From contig CM068542.1 of NCBI GenBank assembly GCA_035048495.1, positions 41,321,109-41,385,108 on the forward strand: 64,000 nt of DNA. The letters run 5' to 3'. The position numbers and the translations under genes are program-made. Positions 12,434-25,774 of the stretch are shown in pieces (position 1 is the stretch's first letter; every line of letters starts with the position of its first letter). The stretch comes from Euptelea pleiosperma (taxonomy: Eukaryota; Streptophyta; Magnoliopsida; Ranunculales; Eupteleaceae). The notes beneath the pieces are model-generated. The model had not been told where the DNA came from and ran no database searches. It worked only from the letters and a program-made list of their open reading frames with translations.

Positions 12434-13185
12434 AATCCTCCAGACCGTCGACCTTCTATCTCTGGCTTGGTGGTGGTTAGGATCTTCCAATGGGGCTGAC
12501 TTATGGTCTAACAAATCTTTAGTATGGGTTTGAACCCAACCATGGTATCAAAACCCGATGAATTTACCGACCTACCAACTGACATCCAAGTGGTAATTTT
12601 TCGTCGGGGACCTATTCAAATAAGAGTTTCCACTGCAACCTGATTGATGTTTGTTGCCAAAGGCAGAAGTCGTGAAAGGGGACACACTGATGGTAGCGTA
12701 CTAGAAAGTCGTTTTGGGTTTAAGGTAGCTTGATTAGAGTCTTTGGGCCGCCTCTTGCCAGGTTCCACAGTTCATCAATTAAGGATTCTATTTTTCTTGA
12801 TCTCTATAAAATTTAGGGTATAAATACTCTACATCGACTCTACTAATGTGGTGATTTTGCTAATAAAAGTGTTGATTGTAGCTTGTCTAGCAACCAGTTT
12901 GAGAGTTCTCGGTAAGTTTAGGACCTAGACTCAAGTCATCCATGCACGCAAATGATCAAACCTTAAATGTCCTTCACAGCCACTTCTGTCCTAGGCACCC
13001 CATCGATGATCAGGCACCACATATAGTATACAGGATGAACTGAATATTTCATTATTTTTCCACAAAAAACTGTTTGAGATACAGCAAAATATCTTATCAT
13101 TTTGATTTTCAAGTATCAACATATTTTAATTGCAAGAAGAAAATCAAAATAACTTATTGTCTATTTATAGAGATGCCTTCTTTAC

Positions 13186-16100
13186 TTACCGAAATTCCAT
13201 GATTTCAAACACTCGTGCAGTTCCATCCAGAGAAACAGACACAAGGAACTCCCCATTGGCAGAAACGGCCAGAGACTGAATGGCATTAGAGTGCCCATTG
13301 AACGTATTTACGCAATCTCCAGAAAGGCTGTCCCACACGCGTACTTTACCATCTACGCAGCCAGTAGCTATGTACCGAGATGTACCCAGCCACGCCAAGC
13401 ATGCTACACCTTCCTGCCCACAAGAAGATCCATATGTTAAACGAAGGTTGGGATGCTCAGGATCCAAGACTCGTCTTACCTAGCTATAAAACCTTGACTG
13501 GAGCGAACTGAATCAACTCAATGATCCAGATGGGCCATAAAGCTTATTAAACATATGTAAGATATATCATTTTGTTTTTAAAAGATATAAAAAATAATCT
13601 TCCCTTCTGAAAAAAAAAATCAACTCAACCAATTACTTTTGAATAGGTCAAGCCACTGAGGAACCGACCACCAACATACCTCATGATCACATGTGCAGCG
13701 TGGTGACAAATGCTGCACGTCCCAAATGATGAGCTTCTGATCCATGCCCCCTGTTGCAGCCCAAGGAAAGCTACGAAGCAAAATTCAAACAGTCAAGCTA
13801 GGCTACAAAAATTCAAGATTTGAAGAGTCATAAATGAAAATAAGGAATACACGACTATGAATATAAGTCCAACATTTCTGATGTAGGACTGCAAAGAACA
13901 GCCCTAGATCATATCACCCAGCAACTAATAATAAATGTAGCCTAGAAGAAGAAGAATATTCCTTGATATGCTCCCATCACGTGAAGAAGACGCATTGTGG
14001 GTGTAACCCTGAGGTATAATCCTGATTATGAATAGACTTGGATTTGGAAAGGGATTATACACAAATCTAAAGTCACAATAGGATAGCTTGGAAGGTTCAT
14101 TAGGCAATGTTGCAAATTGGTTTTCAAAGTAGTGATCACACCATAGAAGGAAAGGGAAGATTTTCAAAGATTGTTTATAGATCAATGTATATACCTTTTC
14201 TCCATGGAACATTGATCTTATTTCATAATAATGTTTCACTATTTAAACATAGGTTATTTGAGTAAAAGTCCAACGCTACAATTTCCATTAGACTATTAAA
14301 CTTGTGGGGTTTATCTCAATTTTATAATACCTTAATTATCACCACACAAAAAGTATATGAATCATCATCATCATCTATGGGGTCGGCAACATGAACCCTA
14401 TTTTGCCATTTGACTCTGTTTAGACCTATTTTTTGTCTAAGCATACAAAAAGTATATGAATATTATATGCAAGTTTTTGCTAAAATTTGAAAAACAAGCA
14501 TGCAGTACCATCGTATTACATTTCGACGACTACAACCAAACCACAATTAATGCAAAGGAAATAAAGATAGAACTAGAATCTTCAGGTATTTTACTTCTAG
14601 ATATTCAAGTGTTTTACATTCTCCAAAACGAGAAATAGATAATTAAGGATATTGACAATACCTTTGTGAAAGTCCAACACACTCAATGGAGTCCGAGTGA
14701 GCAATCAGAGAACTAACCACCTAAAAAGGGTAAAGGTAATGCGTATTATCCACCAGTCTATGTATCACAACAATAGATATCCTCCAATACTTAATGTTAT
14801 TAAGAAACAAGTAATGGTATAGGCAAAAGCAACTAACAGCACGAAGAAAGTGAACAAGTAATGTAAGTAAAATACAAGAACAACAAAAATGATATATTTC
14901 AACTCAAAATTTGAGAAAATAGAACAGCTGGCTGTTCTGAATTAAGAAGAGGCATGTTAGTAAGCATTATTTGATAATCATCACTTCCTTACTGTGTTCT
15001 TTCTTGGCCCAAGTTCTTTGTAACCGACAATCCAGAATATAAGAGCTCAACAACTTGGTCCCCGACTTGTTCAAAATTTGTGGCCATAGAAATCATTTTT
15101 TCAGAAGTTGCAATATTTTGTTTTTTCTCTTAGAAGTAAAAGAAAGGTTAGCAGCTGCAATGTTTTCAAAGACCGCATTAAGCCATTTGACAAAATACAA
15201 GCCTACGTGATGTGTTTTGCGTACTTATTTCTTCTTTGCCCATTCAGCTTGTAAGTTGCCTCACACGTGGTATTTGGTGTGATGCCATCGTGTGTGTGAT
15301 TACCCCCACCAGGAAATAGACGGCACTGAGCTTGGACATCAATTTATGAACAGAATCTTGATGACAATTTTTTGGCACAGCTACCATTATGGCACCACCT
15401 CAGTGCCACATCAACATTATAGCCCAATCACGTGATACTACCCTTCCTGTACTAGCCACCTAACATTTCCATGTTCGCACCATACCCAAGGGGTGTTCAC
15501 ACCATACCCAAGGGGTCATAATGGGTTTGTGGGCCAAGGCTCCGAAAGGAATTGTCCTACTTCTCCATCGCCCAATGCCAACAACCACTAGCAATGAAGG
15601 ACAAAGGCACCAAGCTCAGGGCACCCCAGCCAAGGCACCCTAGGCGGATGAAAGGAGGACATGACCCTTCAGGGGCAGCCCAGAGAGAGGATTACATGTC
15701 CCATACTATGACTGACAATGTGCTTAGCATCATGCCTTGTACCCGAAAACCACCCTTCAACTAGACAGGCAAAGCATGGGGGATGATATCATTCAAACTG
15801 GTGAGATTATGGCACATCATGTCAATCCACGTATCTTGTCACAATGAAATCATCAACAATGAATGTAAGTGATGGTTCCCATGCTTGCACCATCACCCAT
15901 CCATCAACTCCCAACTACACCAAAGCTCTCTAAAATACCTCTCTCCTTCATTTGAGGAAGGTCCTAAACTCATCGTTGGGGGCTACCTCTCTTTCTCCGT
16001 CTCCACCGCACAATGCCTCTCTCTCTATCTCTGGTCCTCTCCTCTCATTCTCTCCAAGCCCCACCTTCTTCTCTTTGGCAATGAAACAGGGTCAAATGGT

Positions 16101-19100
16101 CAGTTACCCAATTAGGCCATTGTCAGATTCACATCTCTAGCAATGCATGTGTCCCATGTGGAATATCTTTTGTAATGCTAGCATATCATCGATAAGATCT
16201 TAAGTTATTGTCTTTTCCTTATCACCATCAACAGTGAACAATTTGAATTATTTGGTGTCTGTAATCAAAGCTACTGTGTTTCTTGGATTACAAGTTGCGG
16301 TTGTCAGCTTTCCAAAATCTACGTACAAATCATTGAAGTGAATCCTTCACTACAGTATGGATTTATTGCTCACTCTGGCATGCATTAATCACAGGAACGA
16401 GCAGCATATGACATAACAATCATAGGAGTAATGAGATTGCTTAAGTGTTTTTCATGAGCATGATAGGTGCATTGTCTTGACCACAGTTACCACTTACTAG
16501 ATCTGGAGTTCAAATCGATCCATGTGGTTATCAAGTCACTGCGTTCGATAGAAAATTGGGACAGAATTAGCCCAACTTGGCCAAACGGATTTGCAATTCG
16601 TGCAGTTTTAGGTAATTAAGTAACCATGGTCATGACCAACCCAACCATAAACATGCTTTAACAGATTTAAGACTTCAGTTATAGGAGTTGAGCAGGGAGA
16701 ACAAACTATTGCTTTGACAATAAGGGAACAAAAGACCCAAGCTTTATGCATCTTGGCTTGGGTAATCCTAGGCCCGTTATAAGGCTGTGGAACCGAGCTC
16801 GACTTCAACTTGTAAAGAAATTCATGAGATCAGGCTTGGATCAGCTTAGCATAGAACTATTGGGCCAGCCTAAAGCAAATTAAGGGCCATAAATTTGGCA
16901 AAAACCATTAAATAAATAATAATGTATCGTGCATATTTATAATAGACTGATAACAATAATAACATCATGCAATGAGCTGACTCGAGCACCCTCAGGCTTA
17001 GCTCAGATCATTTATGTTTGAGCATGGTCTGAGACATGGGGGCAACTTATGAGCTAACTGGCTAGTTCCAGGGCTCTTATGTGTAATCAGCATGTGACAT
17101 AAGCAGGTTATCATCTAATCAACCCCCAAAATAAATATATCTAATTTGTTTCTAAGCCTAAAAATTAGTAACAGCGTATTCAAAGGCGCCAAGCACCAAG
17201 CAAGGGGCAGGGCTTCCTCAAGCATCGAGTCACCTAGTGACTAGACTTTGATTTTACTTATTCAATTCATAAGAATTAAAAAATTCAAATAATACACATT
17301 TTTTAATTATTTCCACAATTCCCAAAATTAAGATAGTTTTCTTCAAATAATATAATCCAAAGAAAAGAGTAATTGAATGATTGTACATAACAGTCAACAA
17401 AAGCCTTGTTGCACACCTTTTTGCACACATAAGGAAGAAGAGCCCGTGTTCACACACAATAGCAGTGAATGAGCCGCTGCTGTTGCAAGAAGAATAAAAA
17501 TGGTGATGGCCATGTCCCATTGCTCCCGAAAAAAACAGTGTGCTTTGACATCTCAGTAAAGAAAAGAGTAAGATAGAGAGGAGAGGATAGGGTTCGGTTT
17601 TCCTTTCAAAAAGAAGAAAATCCTTAAAGCTATATAAGTGTGTATTTTTCTTTTCTTTTTTTTAATAAGTTGAAATTTTGAGTGCATTATTTTTCTTTTC
17701 CTTTCTTTTTCCCTTTTTTTTCTGATAGTTATTGTATATGTTAAAAATGTGTATTTTTATTAACAAAGCTAACTTGGCTAATATATTAACTAAAAGAGTA
17801 AAACAGAGCTAACTTTAGCTAGCCCATGCTTGAGATATGTTTCAGGTGGACCAGGTGAAGCGGTGACTACACTGATTAGTCAAACATATTAATTTTCATT
17901 TCACCCACCATAGGTATCCTTTTCATTATGAATTTCCTAAGCATAAATATATGTAATGTGTGGGTCCATGATGTGTGCATGTGGGAAGGATGTCACCTCA
18001 TGACACGTGTAGGACTCGAGGCAGATTTGAAAAACCCCAAACTAAATTTCTGTCTAAATGTTTTAATCAATTAAAAAGATTTAGGAAATTAGGAGTGTGA
18101 TTTCTCTGAGGGCATGAAATCAGTAAAGATTAAAGAGACCTTAATGGATATCCAATTGGTGCCTAGAATTACAACCATGTTGCTACCCTACAAACCAGCA
18201 GGCAGTACCCTACTTAACTCAGTCAACTACTATTAGAACCCTGCATTTTCATCTAGAGGCCGTATCCTATGGAGGATGCTTCCCTTTGCAATAGCCTGGG
18301 GTATCTAGAGGGAGAGAAATCAAAGAATTTTCGAAGACAAATGTGGAGACTTGGCCTCGATCATTCTCAGCATTAAGGGGATGCTTTTCCTCTGGTCTAA
18401 GGTGTTCGAGGAGTACAGATGGATTTTCTCCGAAGACTTGACTTCGTATTTCATTGGGACATTCTTTGTTCTAAGGATGTTTGATGTAATTTTTTTCATG
18501 TTCCCTTTTTGTTGCTTTTGTTGTTATCATGTTTCTGTCTATTGTAGGTTCCTCGACCTCCTTAGCTGATTTTTGTTATGTTTGGCATTTACCTCTTGAA
18601 TAAAGATTATACTCATCGAAAAAAAGAAAAAACTATTAGAACCCTACAACAAGAAATGCCACATATCTAAGACATTGTTGCTGCCCTCCAACATGGCAAG
18701 CAAGTGGCAACAACCAACATGCCACATGAACCTACCCTCTAATCAGATTGTTGCTCAGACAGCTATTGCCCATCTCATCCTGGTAGGCAACCTATGGAAG
18801 CTCGAAGAGCTTGTCTACAGCTACCACAAGCCTAACATGCACAGTGAGCAGGCAAACAGCTCCTCACTATCTTTCTTGTGGTTGGAAACCTTGTAGGGTC
18901 AACACCTGGCCACATGCATGGTTTTAAAATTTGGTGAAATTCGATCGCGAATTTTGAATCACCAAATTAAAGTGTAAATGCAGTAAAAAAAATTACAATA
19001 ATTCGATAAAATTCGATAAAATTTGACTAATTTTTCGAAGTTTAGTCTTTTTTAGTACAAAAATTCGCCGATTTAGAAAAGTTCGAAGATTTTTTGCCAA

Positions 19101-22100
19101 AACATTGGTAAAATACATTGATTTTTAAGGATATGATAAAACACTTATAGCTCATTACATCATAAAAACAACAATTTAGAGCAACCTAAGCAAGATTAAT
19201 ATCGTTTCACTCATATTGACGCAAGTATCTAAAGTATTGAGATTCTTTTTTTAAGTACTAAGATACTGAGTCATAAATTTATAAGCAGTACAACACGGCT
19301 TTTTGCACTTTTTGTACTAAAAATGCTAAACTCCGAGAAATTAGCCCGAATATAATAAAACAAGCATGATAAAACATACTGATTTTTTAGGATATGATAA
19401 AACAAGCACAATAAAACACTTATAACTCAACTTAAAAAAAATCTCAATACTTCATATACGTGCGTCAATATGAAAAAGATATCAATATTTGCTTAGGTTG
19501 CTCTAAACGGTTGTTTTTATGATATAATAAGTTATAAATGTTTTATTATGTTTGTTTTATCATATTCTTAAAAATCAGTGTGTTTTACCAACGTTTTGGC
19601 AAAAAATCTCCAAACTTCTCTAAGTTAGCGAATTTTTATAGAAATTCTCTAAATCAAATTGAACTTCTCCGAATTAATTCCAAATTTTAATTGACCGAAG
19701 TTTAAGGCGAAGTCGAAGTTTAGAACCTTGCCCACATGGGACCCTCATCAACTGAGAGAGTCGTGCATTGGTACCCTGACCGTTTATTTGGTTTGTGGAC
19801 TCCATCTAGAACCCACCTTCTTGAATGGATTTCGTGTCTATGGTTATAAGTATCGGGTGATACCGAAACGTATCGCCCATATCGTTTTGGTATCGCCCTA
19901 GGGTGATACAAGTTTGGTATCACCCATATCATTCTGAAACCAAACAATACTTCATCTTATATGTAAAATTGCACTGCATCTTCGTTTTAGTTTCACGAAG
20001 TTTCGTCTAAAACTGAACGATAACGTGTATGGTTATGACATTACGTCCCACCAGATATCAAGGATCTTAATTACTTAAATTTCAACAAGAAAACAAGCCA
20101 GATAACTAATATTGTTTAGGAAAAGGAACTTAGTATATGGCCTTCTCTTGAAAGGGTTTACCAATAACAAAATTTATTTAATGCAAAAAGTGAAGAATAT
20201 CGTATAGTGAGTAATCTACACTTGAGAAACAACTTTATTAAAATCACTATGAACCACAGTGAGCTTACTACTAGATTCACCTATCCCACCAACACCATGA
20301 CAAGCATTGCTTATGTCTTGTTTATTAAAATTCTTCGAGATCTCTAAGGAGTCCATCCCTTCGTGACCAAATGAATATGATATAGTGCAGGATATATACA
20401 TACCGTTATCTATGTATGTATGCATGTTAATAAAGAGAACAGTTTTCTACTCAAGACAGTGGGGGGAAGTCTCAACAGTCAAAAGTTTCGCCACCTCACC
20501 CTCTCCTCATTTAGCGAGTTAGCCCCAATAGCCATCTGCCGCATGGCAAAATCAGGCATGTTTCTTTTACCCTTTTTCTCTGTTGTGATGGAAACATGCC
20601 TCCACTTCTCACATGTAAGAAAATGCCTTTTTTTTGCCACGTGGCAGAGGTCATCTAGGATGACAATTTCCACATGGGAGAGAGGTGGCAAAACACATGG
20701 ACCCCTCTGGGCTCCAGACGCAGCAGCCACATGTAAGAAAACCCTGTCTATGGAGACATCTTCACTCCACAGTCTGAGTAGAGAACGTCCTCATATAAAA
20801 AAAAAATTAAAAATCGAAAATTAAAAAAAAAAAGGTTTAAGTTTGAAATTCTTGATTGTGAGTGCAAGATGATATGGCCCACTGTCAATTAATGTAGCCT
20901 ATTGTGTCTTCCTTGTTCAGGATGTGTTCCTCTTTGAAGATTCTTCTCATTACAAGATATTATATTATCAGGGCAAGATGAAAGTACAATGTATTCAACA
21001 AAGTATTCCAAATTGCACAAGCCACAAGGTAATCAAGACATTTTGAATACAGCTACAGAATTCACCGCCCAAAATCCCTATGCCAAAAAGCACAAAGAGG
21101 GAAAAAGTCTAGAATCCTATAATGCCAGGTTGATATCATATAGCAGTGAAGCAGTAAACACATAGATGAATCGTGTAAAATGAAACTACTTCATCAAAAC
21201 TTAAATCAATTTGTTTATGAACAACTATAAGAAGAGTAAACTAAGGAAAAAGAACAAACAAGAATCTAAAACGTATGGCAGAGAAAATTCAGACCTTCCC
21301 AGTTGTTATGTTCACTATGTGGACAGAACTATCTTTTGACCCAGTGATAACAAGAGTTGAATCAGAGCTTATTGTTAAGCATGTCAGTCCCTCAGTATGA
21401 TACGGATGACCTTGATGAGAAGAAAATATTAAGAATTCATTAAAATTCGCAAAATGGTGAAATCAATTTTTAGAAGGGGCAACAAAAAAAAACAATTAGA
21501 ACGTTCTAAAATGTAAATGTAGATGTATAACACATTGGACAACCTATTTAGCCAGTAACAATCTTCATGATAATCTATGTAACAATGACATGGACACCGA
21601 CACACATACGGGGTGTCTGACATAGCACCTTAAAGAAGCCCGAAACACGGACATGTCCATACACATGTATTATAATAAAAAATAAAATAGTTATATTTAA
21701 ACAAAAAATATATATTTACATAAAAATAAAAAAAGTAAAAGAAAACATATCATGGTCATGGAGCTATGCAATAACATAACAAATATAAGCAGATTTATAA
21801 AAGGGAAAACAATCAAACAACTATAGCTGTGTTTAACAACTTAAAAAGTATTGTACGGAGGATATAACACACAACCCTCTTTTAAAAATCATTTTATAAT
21901 ATAAAATATTAAAATAAAGGGTGACACTGCCGTACAAGTCCAGAAGTGTGTCGGGATGTGTCAACACGCGTGTCCATGTGTCGATGTGGCCGACACAGCA
22001 AAAAACCTTAAAAGTGCCGTGACCTTATTACATAGATGATAATTAGGTCACCTGTCAACAGCATGCATCTGGCCTATTAACCATCACTAATCTTCACGCA

Positions 22101-25100
22101 CCTGAAATAGTCAAGTCAGGAGGGAGGAGGGGAACATGCCACATATCCAGGATGCTTGGAACCCACAATGAAGGATCCCACTAGGAGATCCCCCCTATGC
22201 AAAAATCGGATAATTGTAACCATCTATTTTATTGCATTCCTTCACAAAGTTTTGAAAGTATGGCGAGTAGTCCAGAAAAAGCCTATGCATATGATGGCTA
22301 CATCCATCCAATCAAGGTTATTTGTATACCAGGATTACCAGGTGATATGATTGAAATCCACACATCCCCCGGAATTCCAAATGTAAGGTAGAGCAGGAAG
22401 GACGAGCTCCCCCCGTCCTGACTTGAGTATTTCTGAATTAGCAAAATTTCCAGTTGACCATACATAAGACATATACCAAGTATTATCAGAGATCAGAGCT
22501 TAAATTACAGCAACATGGAAGGAAAAGAACTTAAAATCTAGAAAGTTCCAACAGGAACCTGAATATATATACCTCTAACAACATGCATGTTCTCTCCACT
22601 TCTTGGGTTCCATATTCTCAATGATGCATCATCAGAACCAGTACAAATTGTTTTGCCTGCAACAACCAGGGAAACCCAAAAGGCACATGAATTGACATCT
22701 TAAACCGTAAAAGAAGAATTTAAGAAAATAAAAATAGTATAGCACTATATTTTGCCAATAAATTTAGGGTAGTACCATCAGGGGTAAAATCACCACAAGT
22801 GACACTGCTACCATGACCAGAAAACATATTAAGATAGGCATTTTTGTCAGCATTCCACATCCAAACAGTGGAATCCTCTGAACCAGCCAAGACCAAATGT
22901 CCTTTTGGATGCCACCTGACCCACTGAGCAAATAAATACTTACATAGTTCAGTTCCAACTTTCATTTTTAATGTATACCCATTACAATATGACCATGAAA
23001 GACATTGTCAAGATTTCACCTCAATGCCTCCTCCAGGACCTTCAAATGTGCACTTGAGACTACCTGAAGATATGTCCCACACTTGAATAAGTCCATCAAA
23101 GCTTCCAGAAGCAAGCAATTGCCCATCAGCACTGAAGGCTAAACAAGAAACAGAATCCTTGTGACCTGCAGAAAGAAAGAAATAGGTTGAACCAGTTTGG
23201 TTGAAGTAAAACTAATCACAAGATATTTTTTGAACACGTTCATTATTACAGGCAGAAGTGGGATTTTGGTTTCTAACAGAAAGCAAGATAGAGCAAAAAG
23301 TTTGGAACCGCAGAACAACTATTCTCAGTTGCACCATAGACATACCTTGGAGCTCCTGAGCCCAATCTCCTTGACCGATCTTCCAGAGAAATCCCTTATC
23401 ATCCCCACCTCCTGTTGCCACCAATGAGGTATCTGTAGGACTGCAAGCAACTGTGTAAAGTTCACCTATGCCACAAAACAGATAACAAAAGTAAAGAAAA
23501 AGGTAAAAATGTAGTCATTACAAGAAATTTATTTGTGATGTGAAATCTAACGCTAAGATTAAATGAAAAATGAAGCACTCTCGTATACACAGCACCTGGC
23601 ATGAAACAAACCCAAAAAATCAGGAGGAATGTGATTGACATAGCACAATATTCAGGTAAAAACCATTCATTAGAGATCGCATAAATGAATACTTAGTGTA
23701 TTTGAAAATCTCGCAAGAAGAACAAAAGGCTATTAGTGAGTACAAGAAGCAATATGCTTCGTTCACTACTAACCTGGTCCAAAACAATTTGAATACTAAT
23801 TGTTTATTCTCTGCATGAACCACATAAACTACTTTAAATGGTGCATTCTTCCCATGCATTCAGTATAACACAACAAAAAGACCTAGATACTCATGAGTTC
23901 CCTAGCTGCTTCCTCCCTTATTAACAAATATGCTAGAAGGTGGAATATATCTATAATCGACATTCTATTTCTCATTTTAGATGTCATGACCCCCATTTAC
24001 CCACTAAGAAGGCAGTAAAGATTCCACTAGAATGTAAACAAAAAAGGTCTCATTATCCAATCACGTTCTCCTAATCACCATCATCATTTACAATGCTTTA
24101 TCCCAATTAGTTGGGAACGACAACATCAACAATCATGTTTCGCCATTCAGTTCTACCTATAGCTATAGCCTCTATTAAGGTGTGTTCCATCAAATTGTTA
24201 CTACCTCAATCATGTCCTTTATGACCTTCCTCGTGCTCTTTTAGAGCCTTCAACTTGCACCAAAATGCTCCTTCTCACCAGGCAGTGCCCCAGAAATAGC
24301 AAAAGCATACGGGGATATGCGGTAAGAGCCTAAAGGGTCCTACTCCGTTTCAGTGCTTCATGGACTTAGACGGCTCTACTTGGTGTATTAAAAGAATTTA
24401 ACAGAAATCGAATACAATCCACAGGAATAAAGGTTCATTTCCAATAAACAAGGTAATAATTATACAAAGTGTACAAAGCCATCACAATATCTATATAAGA
24501 ACAAGACGCACTAAGTAGAAAGCATACCAGTATGACCGGTGAATATGTGCATGGAATCGTCAGGTTCATCTGTAACCACCCAAAAAAATAACAGTGAAAC
24601 GCTGATCAAGTAGATGTTAGAATTCAGGCCCATATATAATCTAGTACCGAACACTGCCCATGTTGCAAAACCCGGGTTTGGGCCCATTATAAAATTGGGC
24701 AAGAAAAGGAAACTAATTCCTACTAGAGTTGTGATGACCCAAAGATATGATAAATTAGTATTTAACGAGGAAAGGTTTTAGTAGAGAATCTCTTAATTAG
24801 TGCAAACCCCTAAAACTTCTACTTTAGTGATGGGTTAGAATTAAAACTTAGAAGTTGTATTTTATTATGAATACATAAGAGGGGAGTCTCACCTCTCATC
24901 TATCCATGAGAAGCCCCATTGTAATCTACTCAGGAAAAAGAATGTGAGGACCGTACCTCTGACACGTTTTCCGAAGAACTGTAAAGCGTGTGAAGATCGA
25001 GTTTGATTCTACACTCCGTCAATGGAAAAGGAGAGAATACGAGTATGCAAATTTAAGTAGTGTTATCGTTATCAGTTTCATGATTAAGTCTGCGGGTATG

Positions 25101-25774
25101 AGATCCGGAATTTCTTGAGAATAATACAGTTCTATGATTTGTTCTTGAGCAATAACCGTACAGTAGAACCTAAATTATGTTTATATCAACAATAACAAAG
25201 AAATACCCATCAAAGCCGTTTTGACACTCAAACGGGTTTTAATAAATTCAATCAAGTTAGTGCCGAGCTCTTCGGGTTTTTTATAAAAATTAATCACTAA
25301 AACTACTCTCAAACCCCGCACATATCCTAGTTTTCAACGCTTGCTTTAGTAATCTTATTGGGCTTTTACTTGTCCAAAAAAAAAATCTTATTAGGCTTGA
25401 AGCTGAATCTCTAAAAAAAAATGCCGTTTCAAAAGTGGAGGACATTGTAATGTGAAAGTAAAAAAAATGAAGATTTTACAAGTAGAATCCAAAAAAGATG
25501 AAACTTTCTATCGGACAACTTTAGAGGTTGAAATCTAATGGAGAAAGTCGAAGCATACCCACATCGGCATCTGATCCGGCGTCATCTTCAGCATCAGGAA
25601 GATCTGCACCAACGGAGAGAGATAGAGAGTGTCACGGAAGGAGACAGATAGAGATAGAGAATGAGAGATGGAGAGTGTCCCACCTTCATCATCAATGTTA
25701 ATTTCTTGGATGATGTCGTTTTCATCGAGGAAGACTTCCCCGTGATCGTCTTCGTCGTCGCCCTTCTCGTTCAT
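13186..25774 (-). CDS. AAMP: AAMP-type WD40 repeat protein, 11 exons, 389 residues
   Basis: Exons, each with GT-AG borders: 25684-25774, 25559-25603, 24528-24569, 23346-23465, 23020-23165, 22776-22923, 22573-22656, 21295-21410, 14662-14720, 13680-13770, 13186-13413. Together they give 390 codons with frame kept at every junction. The N-terminus is acidic (residues ~5-50, with HGEVFLDENDIIQEINIDDE). From residue ~52 a chain of WD40 repeats follows: IFTGHTG, ATGGGDDKGFLWKIGQGDW, SGSFDGLIQVWD, AGSEDSTVWMWNAD, TGSDDASLRIWN, TGSKDSSVHIVN, ATGGMDQKLIIWD, ATGCVDGKVRVWD and VSLDGTARVFE. This is the pattern of angio-associated migratory cell protein homologues, thought to be WD40 scaffolds; the plant role is poorly defined. 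ATG 25774 was chosen over an upstream in-frame ATG at 25840 because the family starts just before the acidic region and the extra part translates a CT microsatellite. The last codons CGG-TAA overlap a good splice donor (G|GTAAGT), so a further short exon is possible. Confidence 0.93.
14360..14440 (-). mobile_element. RTE-type LINE 3' end fragment (in AAMP intron 9)
   Basis: An ATC trinucleotide run followed by ATGGGGTCGGCAACATGAA is the complement of the usual plant RTE LINE tail, in which GTTGCCGACCCCA is followed by a GAT repeat. Only the extreme 3' end is present, in the same orientation as the host gene. Confidence 0.5.
18243..18631 (+). mobile_element. 5'-truncated L1-type LINE insertion with 14-bp target duplication
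   Basis: The frame near 18270-18440 reads like the C-terminal end of plant L1 reverse transcriptase polyproteins: a W..RN.RIFE motif (here RERNQRIFEDK) followed by a SIKGMLFLWSKVF segment. A short 3' UTR and an A-rich tail (GAAAAAAAGAAAAAA) follow. Exact 14-bp direct repeats ACTATTAGAACCCT flank it at 18229-18242 and 18632-18645. It therefore inserted by target-primed reverse transcription and is heavily 5'-truncated. It lies antisense in AAMP intron 8. Confidence 0.88.
18918..19735. mobile_element. Large foldback element (~0.8 kb) in AAMP intron 8
   Basis: Long inverted arms pair about 19030-19260 with 19435-19660. The left arm contains AACAACAATTTAGAGCAACC and TTTTTGCCAAAACATTGGT; the right arm contains their complements, GGTTGCTCTAAACGGTTGTT and ACCAACGTTTTGGCAAAAAA. 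A repeat of the same family lies in part at 37790-38230, and smaller traces at 1470-1600. No coding capacity is seen, so it is non-autonomous. Confidence 0.7.
21573..22040. mobile_element. Foldback element in AAMP intron 7
   Basis: Imperfect inverted ends: ATCTATGTAACAATGACATGG at the left and, complemented, ATCTATGTAATAAGGTCACGG at the right. The inner arms carry CCGACACAC/GTGTCGG and GGACATGTCC-type motifs. The centre is very AT-rich. The same CCGTGTCC motif set occurs at 1000-1215, marking a small family. Confidence 0.55.
22112..22425. mobile_element. Short element with CAAGTCAGGA ends and possible 3-bp target duplication (AAMP intron 7)
   Basis: The left end CAAGTCAGGAGGGAGGAGGG and right end (complemented) CAAGTCAGGACGGGGGGAGC form a ~20-bp terminal inverted repeat. 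AGT flanks both sides (22109-22111 and 22426-22428), a possible 3-bp duplication. The interior has an open frame of 64 codons (22197-22391) without a recognisable domain; this could be chance. The superfamily is unclear. Confidence 0.5.
24075..24285 (-). mobile_element. RTE-type LINE 3' fragment (AAMP intron 3)
   Basis: The segment runs from an ATC-rich start through TATCCCAATTAGTTGGGA, then CTATTAAGGTGTGTTCCATC, CTTTATGACCTTCCTCGTGC and CTTTTAGAGCCTTCAACTTG. This is the wording of plant RTE LINE 3' regions on the minus strand. There is no intact reading frame. It is ancient and shorter than the element. Confidence 0.55.

Larger units (their letters stand above)
14721..21294 (-). other. AAMP intron 8 (6574 bp), filled with repeats
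   Basis: This intron is far longer than the other nine (80-1162 bp). Apart from the L1 fragment (18243-18631) and the foldback element (18918-19735) it contains CT-rich stretches (15940-16060), AT-rich sequence and an inverted repeat around 20590-20740 built on CACATG and GCCACGTGGC motifs. No gene on either strand is recognised; open frames at 15552-15764, 15885-16140 and 20420-20824 have no protein-like features. Confidence 0.75.

Noticed and set aside
20420..20824. Open frames of 134 (plus) and 83 (minus) codons in AAMP intron 8
   Set aside because: They overlap an inverted repeat with CACATG/GCCACGTGGC words, have no domain and sit inside an intron.
24730..25170. Possible Ty3-type solo LTR (TGTGATGACCC start, GAATACATAAGAGGGG middle) in AAMP intron 2
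   Set aside because: No matching end, target duplication or primer site could be found, so the borders and class are unsupported.
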